Assembly: GCA_039621445.1 (NCBI GenBank)
Contig: CP154957.1
Location: 43,907,465 to 43,971,464 of the forward strand
Reading direction: 5' to 3'
Length of the DNA: 64,000 nt
Source of the DNA: Euglena gracilis
Lineage: Eukaryota; Euglenida; Euglenophyceae; Euglenales
Positions 10,501 through 20,821 of the stretch are shown here, one piece after another. A program made the position numbers and the translations under genes. The notes under the pieces were generated by a model, which saw only the letters and a program-made list of their open reading frames with translations, did not search any database and was not told the DNA's origin. Every line of letters starts with the position of its first letter. Position 1 is the first letter of the stretch.

Positions 10501-13500
10501 ACCGTCACGGGGGCGTTTGACCCGCTGCCGCCCCTGGCTGACACCCGGTGCCCTGTGGGCGCCGCCAACCCCCCCGGGAAACTTTCATGCCACGGAGAAC
10601 CTGTCAGCAGGGGTTTCCTCTGTTTTGTGAAATCTCATAGATCACGAAGAATCACATCACTGCATGCAATATTATTGTAAGCTGCGTGGAGTCATCGTAT
10701 TCTGTTGGACATTTAGCACCAGGAAAATGGTGCTGAACATGCTAAAGGTTGTTGAGAAACCTGTCAGTGTTTCGGTTGTCTCTAAGGTTTCCCTTTGTCT
10801 GAATTTTCTACCCCCCCCCCCCCTGCATCCATCATCACCTCTACCAGGAAAAAAAGCAGAAAAATCCTGGATATAAAGGTGATGTCGAATGGGGCAAGAT
10901 ATTCCTGGCTTTTTCCATTTTTTCTTAAGTCATATGCTGAACACATAATAACAAAATCTGTGATGGATTTTGGTTGGACGACATTAATTTGGATGACTTT
11001 AGAACTTTTAATTGAGAAGACACATGATGGTATCCATTTTAGGGGATATTTTTTATATATATTTGTTCACCCAGGCGTATATCTTTAATTTCCAGGTGCG
11101 TAGCTCGATGGTTCGCTTTCCTTCAAAAAATGACATAAACTGATTTTCTTTTTTGGTTTCCCGACCTGATAGACCGTTTGAAAGATCCATCTCTATGGTG
11201 GTTCAACAACGTTTGTCACTTTCAAAAGGAAGGTGCACAAGGGAAAGTGCCTCACTGTGCGACCCCCCCCCCTGGTTGTTGTGATGATGTTCGCTTTGTG
11301 TCGTTGCACACTCCGGACGGTGTCATGAATGCGCCGGCCTTGCTTTTCTGTGCTTGGCACCCATGGCATGACCAATGTTCAGTATGTCTGAAATTTGGAA
11401 AATGCACCAGTGGCCGCACAACCAATCGTCTCTCAGCCAAAAAAAATCGCGAAACAGCATGAATGAGAATTGAGGGTCCCGAGCACAGCACAGAGAGCAA
11501 CAGGAAACGCTGTTGTTGGGTCCCACCCCCCGGACACTGTCAGGGTACCAGCCACTCAGCCAGTTGCAAGGGAAGGGCCCTGGTGCTTGCCAGCCTGTCA
11601 GGGGGTGGGTGTGGGCCGGGTGCCCAGCCTCGCCTGTGCACGTCCCCCCCCACCCCCCACACGTGATCCCTGCCAGAGCACTGCCCCCATCTGCCAGCGG
11701 GAGGGCCTCTGGCTGCACGTTGGCCAGGCCTCACCCACCAACGGTCTCAAGCCCCCTTTGATGCGAACCAAGGGTGGGTCACCATTGGGGCGGCTGAGGA
11801 GCCATCACGCCCAGAGCAGAGCCTCTGGCGGGCATATGGGGGCGTGGGCGGGGCCTGTCGCTCTGACGGGGCGTGGGGCGGGGCCGTGCTGCTCTCCCCG
11901 GCAGCCCGCCCTCACCTGGCGGGCGTGGACCAGACGTTGTTTCTTCCAAGCTTGGGGGGGCCATCCTGTTCCAGACCCAACAGTGTCTCCCGCAGGTTGC
12001 CCCACTCGGGAGGGTTTGGGTCCGGGTTTGGGACCCCGCTGGAGCCGCACACACCTCAAACCTCGCCTGGCGGAGACCGGGCGGACTCCCTCGCCTTCGA
12101 CGCCCACAAGCTGGTGGGCCTGCCGGTGCAGTGCGCGTGCTTCCTGGCGCGTGGACAGGGGCAGCTGCGGGCCAGCCACGCGACGGGCGCCGCGTACCTG
12201 TTCCAGCCCGACAAGCTGAACGCGAGCCTCGACGTCGGGGACGGTAGCATCCAGTGCGGCCGGCGGAACGACGCACTGAAGCTGTGGCCCATCCGATGGC
12301 TGCCGTATGGGTGACTGTTACCCCCCCTTTTCCTCACCATTTGAACTTTGAATTTGGGCTTTTTTGACCACCACATTGCAATGATAACAACCCTCCTCCA
12401 GAGAGAAGCCGTTGGCTGCTGTGGATGACGTGGCATGCAGTGGGTGATGTCGGGCTCGCCGCCCGGGTGGACCGCAGCATCGCCCTCTGTCAGTATTGGG
12501 CCCAGCGGGTGTGCCCGGATGGGTCAACATGGGTCACTTTTAGTGCCGGCGTGTACAGGTTGGGTGCATCCAGCTTCTGTGTGCCTTTTCACACCGCTGC
12601 TCTTTGTGCCGCCCTCAGGTGGAGGGGGACCCCCGCTTCCGGCTGGCGGTGCCGTTGGTCCTCCTGAACGTCTGCTTCTGGTGGCTGCCGGCCAACCTGT
12701 GGCCAGGGGCTCCCCGTAGCCACCTCCAGCCAGCAGGCAGTAGGGAACTTAGTAGGCTATGTTTTTGTAGAAGGGTTAGGGTTAAGGAAACTGGGTTTGG
12801 CCACCCAGTTTCGGGCGGGGGGGGGGGCGAGCAACCCCAGTTCCTCACACCGGAGGGGGATAAAAGTTGTTCGACATAAATTGTTGTGGTAAAAATTCTG
12901 ACTAAATTTTGACCAGGATTTTTTCCCGACATTTGCAAGGATCTGTCCAGGACGTTTCCCGGCAATTTCCTCCAGGGAACGCCCAAAATTTTCTTCGGCG
13001 CTTCATGCTGATTTTGCAATGTGCTTTGCTCCAAATATTTTTTTCAGAAGGTGTGTTGACCTTAAAAAGTGAAAAAAAATGCTTTTTTTGCTGTCTTTTG
13101 CAATTTGGAGTCAAGGAATTTATAAGTTCTGATATTATTATTATTCATATGAGTTTAGAATGCAATTTTAGTTTAGGATTTACCAACGGGTTTGTGAGCA
13201 CAGGGATTTGGTGTGAATTCATTCGTATTTCCCTAAAAAGAAATGGGTTCACAAGATTTTTTTCGTCCAGATTTTTTCCCTGGCCATTTGAAGCGAGCGT
13301 TCGCAATTTTTCCCAGCAATTTTTGGTTTCGTGCAATATTTTTTCCCGGCAGAAATTTACCTGTCTGCAATTGTTGCCGGTCAGACCTCCCCGGCATGTT
13401 CTTTGCCAATTTTTCAAAAAAAAAGTCCTGGCAACGCGCCTTTTCGTTTCTTTAAACCCGAGTAAATTCTTCGAATTTTCCTTTGTATGCCCCTGCCCAT

Positions 13501-15083
13501 TGCCTGAACACTGGCCTGTGCGAAAACTACCCCGTGGATTTTACACATCTGTTTAAAGGTTTTACTTCCCAGGAAACATTTTCGCTTGTGTATTTCTCGA
13601 GGAAAAACCTTGAAAATTACGATTTTGCAGGAACGGCAGCTTTAAACTCCTGGTGCCGTATGGGGTCTCGCCACAGCCAGGCACCTATAGCTAAAATGGC
13701 CTAAAATGGCCTAAAATGGCCTAAAATGGCCTAAAATGGCCTAAATGTTTTTTTGACCCCCTATAGGTGGGGGTCCCTAAAATGGCCTAAAATGGCCTAA
13801 AATGGCCTAAAATGGCCTAAAATGGGAAAATTTCTGTTGCACAAAATTTTTTTTTGTGAACAACTGAATCCATTCAGGCAATGATTTTCGGTGTCTTTTG
13901 TTAATGTGGACGGCGAACAGTGGATTTGGTGGAGGAGCACAGCCCCACAAGGCCCATGTTTTTATCCTTATTAATAATAGCATCAGTCCCCAAATCCACA
14001 GTTGAAGGTTTGGACATAATTTTTTTTCTTACTCCCATTTTTTTTTCGGTGCGGAACAATGTTTCTGTTTCATTGTTTCACTGTTTCACAAATAATGAAA
14101 CAGTGCAAGTTTTGAAGCACGGGGAAAAAGACAGAAAATATATATTAAGTAAAAATAGTATTGATATTTTTATATCAATACTAGTATAGCATTTTTTTTT
14201 TGGTTTCTGACATGGTTAAGATTGTCCTTAAGAAAGGGTTTCGGGTAAGGGTTAGGCCGAACTTAGGAAGTTAGACCAAGATTGGGTCTAATTATGCCCA
14301 ACTTTAGGCCTAAATCTGAACCCCAACTCTATTCTTAACCTTAACCCTAACCCATACCTTTACCCTGCACCGGGAGGTTGCCATTGAAAACACAGGTGAA
14401 TTTGGCTTTGGGCCGTCTTGTTCAACCTCAGGTCGTTGATTTACTGGGATCCGTAGGGGACCTGTAGTTTACGGATGTCGCTGGAACTTCTGAAGCCTGG
14501 TTTGGCAAGGTATTGTTGACTTTTATGTCGTAATGCCTGCTAATTGAACGAGAGACCCCCCAAATCAATGGAAACTCCCCTTTTATTTGGCCCAAAGTGC
14601 CGAGGGGATGTTTTTCCAGTCAGGGTTTCCCCCTTGTCTAAGGCACCCCCCCCCCCCGGTTCTGACCCATCTTTTTCGGTTCTTGGACAAAGGGGGGGGT
14701 CCTCTCTGGTGGGGAGGGGGCCGGACTGCTGGCCCACGTTGGGGAACGGATGCAACCGACGCAAACCACTCGTGGTCCAACCTCGCGGGCCCCCCTGCCG
14801 GCGGCACTTCGACCCGGAGCACAGCTCGCAGGCGGAGCGCGACGCCCTGGGCCGAGTCGCGCCCCTCATCAAGGCGCGTATGCAGCGGGAGGGCCGCGCC
14901 ATGATCGCGTTCCAGAGTGTGGACGGGCGGCCGAACTTCTTCCGCGCTGTGGTCCCGGGGGCCGCGGTGTGCAGCACACGCGACGTGGACGCTATTCTGG
15001 AGACGATCGCCTCCATCCAGGCATTATTTTTAAGTCAATTTTTAAGTGAATTTTTTTTAAAAAAACTAAAAAATCAATTTTAA
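6532..15083 (+). CDS. Group II PLP-dependent decarboxylase (glutamate / cysteine sulfinate decarboxylase family)
   Basis: Predicted to decarboxylate L-glutamate (to GABA), cysteine sulfinate or a related acidic amino acid with pyridoxal phosphate. Exons read: about 6532-6650 (LCRFLDDAGDRTAPTVR), 7741-7892 (IVRLSVNTAHPHF), 8545-8593 (DWMTATLNTNVHTFE), 9165-9240 (VAPVFTVVELAVLDKIARL), 9768-9928 (GLFVPGGSMANLYGMLLAR), 10179-10301 (HYSYQKAAIVLGLGTDN), 10450-10547 (PFFVGATAGTTVTGAFDPL), 11679-11718 (CQREGLWLH), about 11820-11935 (DGAWGGAVLLSPAARPHL), about 12066-12304 (DAHKLVGLP with the PLP lysine; AAYLFQPDKLN), 12441-12488 (GDVGLAARVDRSIAL), 12619-12715 (LLNVCFWWLP) and about 14823-15083 (RVAPLIKARMQREGRAMIAF). 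Order and spacing match the family from end to end. Splice phases agree from 9165 to 11718. They are unresolved at the borders near 11935, 12304, 12488-12619 and 12715-14823, and no acceptor AG was found for the 6532 exon. The usual segment after HPHF is short or missing. Substrate cannot be assigned. The final codons lie in a transposon (see 15019). Confidence 0.9.
7546..7592. repeat. (GT)n/(GTGG)n microsatellite in intron
   Basis: About 13 GT units followed by GTGG units, inside an intron of the decarboxylase gene. Confidence 0.85.
13678..14130. repeat. Dispersed CCTAAAATGG-bearing repeat, copy 2 (intronic)
   Basis: Matches 1104-1575 in order: CACCTATAGC, 10-mer array, CCCCCTATAGGTGGGGGTCC, second array, then 'GTGGACGGCGAACAGTGGAT' and flanking AT-rich sequence, with scattered substitutions and a few small indels. 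It lies in the last intron of the decarboxylase gene and carries no coding signal. Confidence 0.75.
14225..14365. repeat. Degenerate telomere-like repeat (GGGTTA / TAACCC)
   Basis: 'GGGTAAGGGTTAGG' and, further on, 'CCTTAACCCTAACCC' lie about 80 bp apart in opposite orientation, with decayed units between. Short telomere-like runs also occur at about 12774-12786 and 22690-22702. This is interstitial decay, not a chromosome end. Confidence 0.5.
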
Positions 15084-15451
15084 AAATGAAATACGTCATT
15101 TTAAGGTATTTTATCAAGGTTTTTTTAGGGGTTTTTCGGCTATTTAAGGCGTTTTACGCCACCATTTTCCAAGGGCAGTCCAAGAGTGGTCTGGACATCA
15201 AAATGGGGTCCCAATTTCTTAAAAAAAACTAAAAACCACACTTTTTTGAGTTTTGGTTGGATGGACAATGTTCCAGCGATGCCATTATGTTTTTCTGGAG
15301 TTGGCTTGTCTTTGCTGAAATTCGCGATTTCATTTTTGCTTGGTTCGAGAAAATTTTGCCGGGGCGAATTTTTAAAGGTGTTTTACGCCATTTGGCAACA
15401 TTTTTTGTAACCATTTTGAAGTTTTTGAAGGTGTTTAAGGAATAATGCCTT
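15019..15451. mobile_element. TIR element (AGGCATTATT family), short internally deleted copy
   Basis: Begins AGGCATTATTTTTAAG at 15019 and ends AAGGAATAATGCCT at 15451, matching the ends of the 1.26-kb and 1.5-kb copies at 18390 and 53697. The interior is about 400 bp of T-rich 'AAGGTTTTTTAAGG'-type sequence without the 34-codon ORF. It starts at the very end of the conserved decarboxylase sequence (after ...ETIASIQ). The reading frame continues 20 codons into the element before a TAA at 15081-15083. Confidence 0.7.
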
Positions 15452-15690
15452 CCGTCATTGGGGAGGAGGTGGCGGCAGGCTTGGTGTGAGGCAGCTGGCG
15501 AATTTGCTCATCGGTCTCATAGCGCATGTGCCTCACAGGAGGGCGTGCGTTTTATTCTTTCGACGCACAGGACACCAAGTTTGTTATTGGACCCTGCAAC
15601 CTGTTCCCAAAATGGGCATCAGTGGCGGGGAACACTCTGTTCTAGTCAGATCGTTTCTCAGCAGGTATTTTGTTGTTTGTTGGACATATA

Positions 15691-16085
15691 TGGCACAAAG
15701 TGGGGCCCCCATACCTGGGGTATGGGGGTGGTATGGGGTATGGGGTATGGGGTATGGGGTATGGGGTATGGGTATGGGGTATGGGGTATGGGGAAAAAGG
15801 TGAGGTTTATTTTTTTTGCCGGGGGGGGTCTGGCGGGGGGCGGGAGCCCTCCCCCCCCCCGGGCACTCGAACAGTTTCATACGTTGCGCGATTAGCTTGC
15901 AAAAGAGGTCCGTGATTAAGATGAGGTTTATTTTTGGGGTTATTGGGGTATGGGGTATGGTATGGGGTATGGGGTATGGGGTATGGGGTATGGGGTATGG
16001 GGTATGGGGTATGGGGTATGGGGTATGGGGTATGGGGTATGGGGTATGGGGTATGGGGGTGGTATGGGGGCCCCACTTTGTGCCA
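15691..16085. repeat. (TATGGGG)n arrays bounded by perfect 25-bp inverted repeats
   Basis: The 25-bp sequence starting TGGCACAAAGTGGGGCCCCC at 15691 is exactly inverted at 16061-16085. Inside are two TATGGGG heptamer arrays, a short one at about 15717-15793 and a longer one at about 15944-16058. Between them lie poly-G/poly-C and a repeated 'TGAGGTTTATTTTT'. The G4 runs at 7-base spacing can form G-quadruplexes, as telomeric GGGGTT repeats do. No coding function is likely. Confidence 0.85.
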
Positions 16086-17835
16086 TGACTCTTGTTGGAT
16101 GGGGAATAACATAGTATAGTTGTTTTTTAACGGCTCATTCTGGTGCCCACCTGCGCTGCTTTCCAAAGCCATCCTCCGAGAGTTTTTAATTTGATGACAC
16201 TCCGGCACGCTCTCCCATCGTTTCCTGTCCACGTTCCTGTTCCCAATTCGGGTCACATCTGCTTCTTTTAACCCTTGAGACCCTCTCCTTCCTGACGCAT
16301 CGTCCACCCCGTTGGTCTCTGTTGTTTGATATCCAGCGTGACAGCTGGACAGGGGGTGCAGGCAAAGAATCGGGGAAAGAAAGGGAAAGGTTGGAAGAGA
16401 GTCACCCACAATCCACCTTGCAACATTGTGCAACATACCAGGGGGGAAACCTGTGCAGACGCGTTATGTGTTCACCAAACACTTGCTGGCTCAACCAGCG
16501 GTCCCAACAGGAAACACGTCAGTCAGCCCGGAAAAAAAAGTGTTTGTCTCGCCAACCACACCAGCATCTTGTACGCATTGTCGATGAGATAATGCAAAAT
16601 ATCTCTGGCCCCACCATGAAACACCACGCTCCCCCTACCCCCACCCGGTCCAGCACCGCCTGCAGGTCACCCCCAACCCAGGTACACAGACCTGCCTTGC
16701 GGGTTTCCTGTGCCGCCCTCCGCCTGCCCCCCTGACTGCCTAGCCTCCTTTCCTCCCCACCACTGGTCCACTCCGCACAGTGCGTTGGAGGGTGACCCCT
16801 GTTTACCGTCCTCTCGTGTGTTGGGGGATTAATGGTCCAAACCCAAGGAAAAACAATTCCCCTCCTTGCCACAGGTGTTGTCTTAATAATCATTTTTTTC
16901 TCCGACTTCTTTCTCAGTGGTGGGATCAAAAGTCATATTCGCAGGTGCTGATTCACTACCCTCTATTTCCCCCAAAACTGCATTTAATGCTACAGCATGC
17001 AAAGGAAAATTTTTGCCGGTTTGATCCCCCCACAGACATCCAGAAGGGCCAAGAGATGCCTGCGTTCTTCCATGTCCACTGTTTAGCATAATTTATTGCT
17101 ATTTGCAGTCGAAATGAATTTTCCACCCACCAAAAGGGCATAGTGAATGTTTATTTTGGACAACACCTCCCGCCCGTAGATTCGCGTACGTGACCGCTGG
17201 GTCGGTGGGTTTCCGAGGGTGGGTGGGTGGGTTGGGACCTCGGGACCCCCCCCCCCCCCCCGGGTCCCCCATGGGTCAGGTTTTTGCCCGTCTGAAGGCC
17301 AGGCTGGAAAAATTTTTCAGTGCTTTTGGCCGATTTTGGTTGGATTGTGGGCGGGTGGGTCGGTGGTTGACCTCCCTCCCTTGGGGGGGGGTTGTGGGTG
17401 GGTGGGTTTTTGAACAAAGTGGGTGGGTGGGTTTAGAGCCAGGACCCCAAAAGGGGGCCACTATGTGAATATCTGCTCCCGCCCCTACCCCACATCGGGT
17501 CTGGGGTTGCCCTACATGCAACCTCAGGCACACATGGGGCACTGGGGAGAGGCTGCCTTCTCAATGTCGGGCATCCTCAAACGAAGTCGACGCCCTGTCA
17601 CTGCTGTGTTGCTTTCTTAACTTTTTTTTGGGACGAGGTTCCCAACATTGCAAATATTGTGTTGATTTTTTTGAGATGCCTGTTTTGTTGCACCCTCACT
17701 CTCCCCCAAACCCATTAAATTAAACGTTTGGCTTGTGTGTGTGTTTTCCCCTGTTTTTTTTTCACGTGTTTTTTTGTGATTTTTGTTTGTGTTTTTGCAT
17801 CGCATTTTCCGAGGGTCTCCCCCTGCTCAAGCACC
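16086..17835. other. Intergenic sequence without a supported gene
   Basis: Low-complexity DNA with G/C runs. A 40-codon plus frame near 17470-17620 ending in TAA (ICSRPYPTSGLGLPYM...) has some coding character but no splice partner or homology. Nothing else is supported. Confidence 0.5.
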
Positions 17836-18020
17836 TTCGGCGATGCAGGGCGATGCAAGGCGACGCAGGGCGGGGGGGTTGCGTAGGAAGAGGCTTGAGC
17901 TCGAACGTTCGAGCTCGAACCTCCTCGAACATTTTTAAGTCCCCCCCCCTTGGGGGCTTAAAAACCCTCCTTGAACCGCCTCGAACAAGGTTCGAGGAGG
18001 GTCTCAAACCTCCTCCAATG
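17836..18020. repeat. GGGCGATGCA tandem units and TTCGAGGAGG palindromes
   Basis: A few degenerate 10-mers of GGGCGATGCA (17838-17873) are followed by 'GAGCTCGAACGTTCGAGCTC', a perfect 20-bp palindrome, and several TTCGAGGAGG/CCTCCTCGAA copies. The same TTCGAGGAGG motif clusters again at 19852-19955 and 59650-60020. The string AAGCACCTTCGGCGATGC precedes the GGGCGATGCA array both here and at about 33340. Confidence 0.7.
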
Positions 18021-18054
18021 TACATTCATTCAGCAAAAGTCAATCACAAAAAGA

Positions 18055-18292
18055 ATTTATGAGGTTATTTGAAGGAGCAGGGTCAGGGTTAAGATTCTCA
18101 TGCAAACAGCTGGACCCTTCCCGCTCAACGTGGTTATATACAGGGTGCTCAGCGAACCCAACGAGCCACCCAACTAGGGTTAAAAACACGGGGAGAACCA
18201 AGTGAGGTGCCGAAGGCGCCGAGCGAGGGTCTCCCTCATGTGCATTAACCCCAGTTGGGCGGCTCTTTGGGGTAGATGGCACCCTGTAACTC
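18055..18292 (+). mobile_element. Small foldback element (TACAGGGTGC ends), copy 1
   Basis: Core 18138-18292 starts TACAGGGTGCTCAGCGAACC and ends with an imperfect complement (...GGCACCCTGTA). Arms of about 45 bp contain GAGCCACCCAACTAGGGTTAA. An outer segment (about 18055-18137, with CCCTTCCCGCTCAACGTGG) also belongs to it, because the same order recurs inverted at 62180-62415. No ORF; typical of a MITE. Confidence 0.75.
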
Positions 18293-18513
18293 ACCCCCTA
18301 CTAAGTGCGCGGGTGTGCACATTTTAAGGACTTAGTTTCGGACCCCAAGGGGTGTGCACTTATTAGGGCACTGTTAGAACACTGTTAGGCAGGCATTATT
18401 TTTTTAAGGCGAAATTTCTCAATTTTTTAAGGCGTTTTTTAAGGTTTTTTAAGGTTTTTGAGGATTTTAAAAAAACTTTAAGGTTTTTTAAGGCATTTTT
18501 TTCCTCAGGTAAA

Positions 18514-18618
18514 ATGTCAGACCCCAAAGATGGCCCGATGGCTTCAGACTCCTCTGTGGCTTCGGAACGCCCAAGGAAGAAGCCTAGGGCGAAGCATGGG
18601 GATCAGGGCGGTCCATGA
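18514..18618 (+). CDS. 34-aa ORF conserved between transposon copies
   Basis: ATG to TGA, 34 residues, beginning MSDPKDGPMASDSSVASERP and then basic (RKKPRAKHGDQGGP). The inverted copy at 54969-55073 has the same length and differs by one residue (G7V). The ORF sits just after a pyrimidine tract ending in CAG, like a splice acceptor, so it may be the first coding exon of a longer transposon protein. It is hydrophilic with a nuclear-localisation-like RPRKKPRAK. Function unknown. Confidence 0.5.
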   Translation: MSDPKDGPMASDSSVASERPRKKPRAKHGDQGGP

Positions 18619-18717
18619 GGGACAGTTATTGTCAACAGGCAAGCAAATGTCCTGAATAGGGGGTCAGAAATATGAAGTAATTGCAATGAAAAAAAAAGGG
18701 TGGTTTCGAGTTTCGAG

Positions 18718-18984
18718 TTTCGAGGTGACCCACTCTGTATCCCATGCAACAAGGTGTTGAGCAATGTGTATGGCAGCACACTGCATGGGCGCGCGTTTGG
18801 TATTGCTCACATGAAAAAGTTTGATTATTTTCTCGGTGTTCATGAGGTTATCCGGTGTGGGTGCACGGGTTGCCGCATTGCGGGTCTGCAAATCCGCGAT
18901 TGCGGTTCGGATATCCACTGTCATTTTGCCACTGTTGTTGCAAATTCTCAATCCTACTTGCGATATTCGAGATTTTGGGTGTGA
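18718..18984 (+). pseudogene. Possible remnant of transposon zinc-finger ORF
   Basis: The open frame includes GDPLCIPCNKVLSN followed by GIAHMKKFDYF and GCTGCRI. Cys-x2-Cys spaced upstream of His residues suggests a degenerate zinc finger of the kind found at the start of some transposases. No catalytic core is present, and the copy at 53.7-55.2 kb does not share this stretch. Confidence 0.25.
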
Positions 18985-19839
18985 AAGCTTGCAAATTCAG
19001 CAGGAATTTCTCCACAATGGCAAGATTTCTTCTCCAAACGAGAAATTTCTTCCAACTGCTCCACATAAGTGCGGGGATCAAAACTTTCGCGTGCTTGGGC
19101 AAGAATAGTGGGAAAAACTCGCGGAATCACCGCTCAATTGGAGAACGCGCTGTTTCGCTTCTTGAAATGCTGTGGGAAGTGTGGAAAACTGCTTCAGCGT
19201 AGTAAATTGTCCCAAATTGGGATTTTTTGTTCATGCAACTTTTGCTACAATTGCACTTTTGAGCAATTTGGGTTGATTCCTAAGAATGTCTCAAGTAATT
19301 CAAATCAAAAAAGATGTTGTTGCAAGTTTTGTTTTTTCTGGCCGTGTGTCACAGCCTTTGGTGAACCGAGGCCAACCGAGCTATGCCAGAAACCTTGGCA
19401 AACAATCCAGTTTTCATATTGTTTGTTCACAATCGCTTCTGCATTGACTGGCTTTATGCGGGGTTTCAGACATGCCATTATTTGTTTGGTGCAAGAAAAA
19501 ATTTTCTCAGGGAGGGAAGAAAAACCTCCCTGGGGTGATTTTTTTAAGGTTTTTTAAGGTTTTTTAAGGCATTTTGGGAAAAAAAATTTAAGGTTTTTTA
19601 AGGTTTTTTAAGGCGCCTTAAAAATAATAATGCCTGCTGTTAGGGTGTGCACTATTAGAGGCAAACCACAAAACACTTGATTTTCCACCAGTCTTTTCCA
19701 TTTTTTTCCCATTCTTGTGATGTCAAGCAATGAGTCAAGTGATTATGAGTTAAAATTTTGGGCTTGGACGATGGAGGTATTTAATCTGAGAAGGACTGAG
19801 AGTTGTGTGTATTTTCCAAGTTTCGTGATGGATCATATG

Positions 19840-20270
19840 TTCAAGTTGGTTCACGGAGGGTCTCTGGAACCTCATTGAACGACCTCAAACAGCATTCGAG
19901 GAGGGCCTCGAGCAGCGTGGAACGACATTCGAAGAGGTTTGGGACCCTCCTCCTACGGTCCATCCCCCCACCGTAACCCTCCCGATGCACAGCGACGTGG
20001 GCATTTTTTTTTGGCAGCTGTTCATTTTTCAGCCATTTTGGCCGCACCTGGCCATTTTTTTGGCATGTTTGACCTCTTTTGTTGATTTTTGCCACTTTGG
20101 TCGCTTTTCGCCATTTTGGGTCGTTTTTTTTTGTCCCCTTTTGGCCCTTTTTGACCCATTTTGACCATTCCTGGCCCATTTTGACCATTTTTTACCACTC
20201 TTGGTTGCTTTTGCCACTTTTGGCCCTTTTTGGCCCATTTTTTAACAATCTTTTTGATTGGGTGTGGAAT
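19840..20270. repeat. TTCGAGGAGG cluster and 'CCATTTTGGCC' tract
   Basis: 19852-19955 carries several GTTCGAGGAGG-like half sites in both orientations. From about 20030 follows 200 bp of degenerate units of CCATTTTTGGCC type. No gene is seen. Confidence 0.6.
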
Positions 20271-20279
20271 TTGCCCAGC

Positions 20280-20600
20280 AGATGCAGGGATGTGGGGATG
20301 CTAATATGTGGGTATTGGAGCAGATGAAGGCATCAGGTTACTGGAGCAGATGCGGCTACTGGACGGATGCAGCTGTGGATACGCCGCCACTGAAGCGGTT
20401 GTGGAGATGCGCGAACTGGAAAGGATGAGGCTACCTGGCCAGATGTGGGATGCGGCCACTGGAGTGGATGCGGGGATGCGGCTTCAGGAGCAGATGCAGG
20501 ATGTGACAACTGGAGCTGATGTGGGATGCGGGTACTGGAGCGGATGCGTTACTGGAGCGGATGCGGGTATGCAGCTGTTGGAGCAGCTGCAGGTCAAGAT
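20280..20600. repeat. Imperfect minisatellite, 'TACTGGAGCGGATGCGG' units
   Basis: Roughly 25-30-bp degenerate units containing ACTGGAGCGGATGCGG repeat about ten times. The long plus-strand frame across it (rich in Met, Gly and Gln) reflects the repeat. Confidence 0.65.
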
Positions 20601-20821
20601 CATCCAAAAGCAGCCAAAAATGACCAAAAGGGAAGGAGCCAAATGTGGCCAAAAAGCAGCACAAAAGGGCCAAAGGTGACCAAAAGCAGTCGATAGCAAT
20701 CAAGAAGCAAAAAAGGGCACCATTGGGGACCTCAAGGGCGATGCAGGGCGTAGGGCTATGCGGGACCCAAAGGGGTGGGTGACTGAAGGTGTTTGGCCCT
20801 GCCTCCCCTGACTCTCCACAG

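Larger units (their letters stand above)
18390..19638 (+). mobile_element. TIR DNA transposon, 1.26 kb, with 6-bp target duplication
   Basis: Starts GCAGGCATTATTTTTTTAAG and ends with its near complement (...CTTAAAAATAATAATGCCTGC). TGTTAG lies directly outside both ends and is a likely 6-bp target-site duplication. Subterminal zones are rich in 'AAGGTTTTTT' units. About 270 bp at the left and 240 bp at the right match the copy at 53697-55198 closely, while the centres differ. It contains a 34-codon ORF (18514-18618) and a decayed ORF with a Cys-x2-Cys motif (18718-18984). Confidence 0.82.

Noticed and set aside
14225-14365. Chromosome end
   Set aside because: Telomere-like units are few, decayed and in both orientations, with gene sequence on each side.
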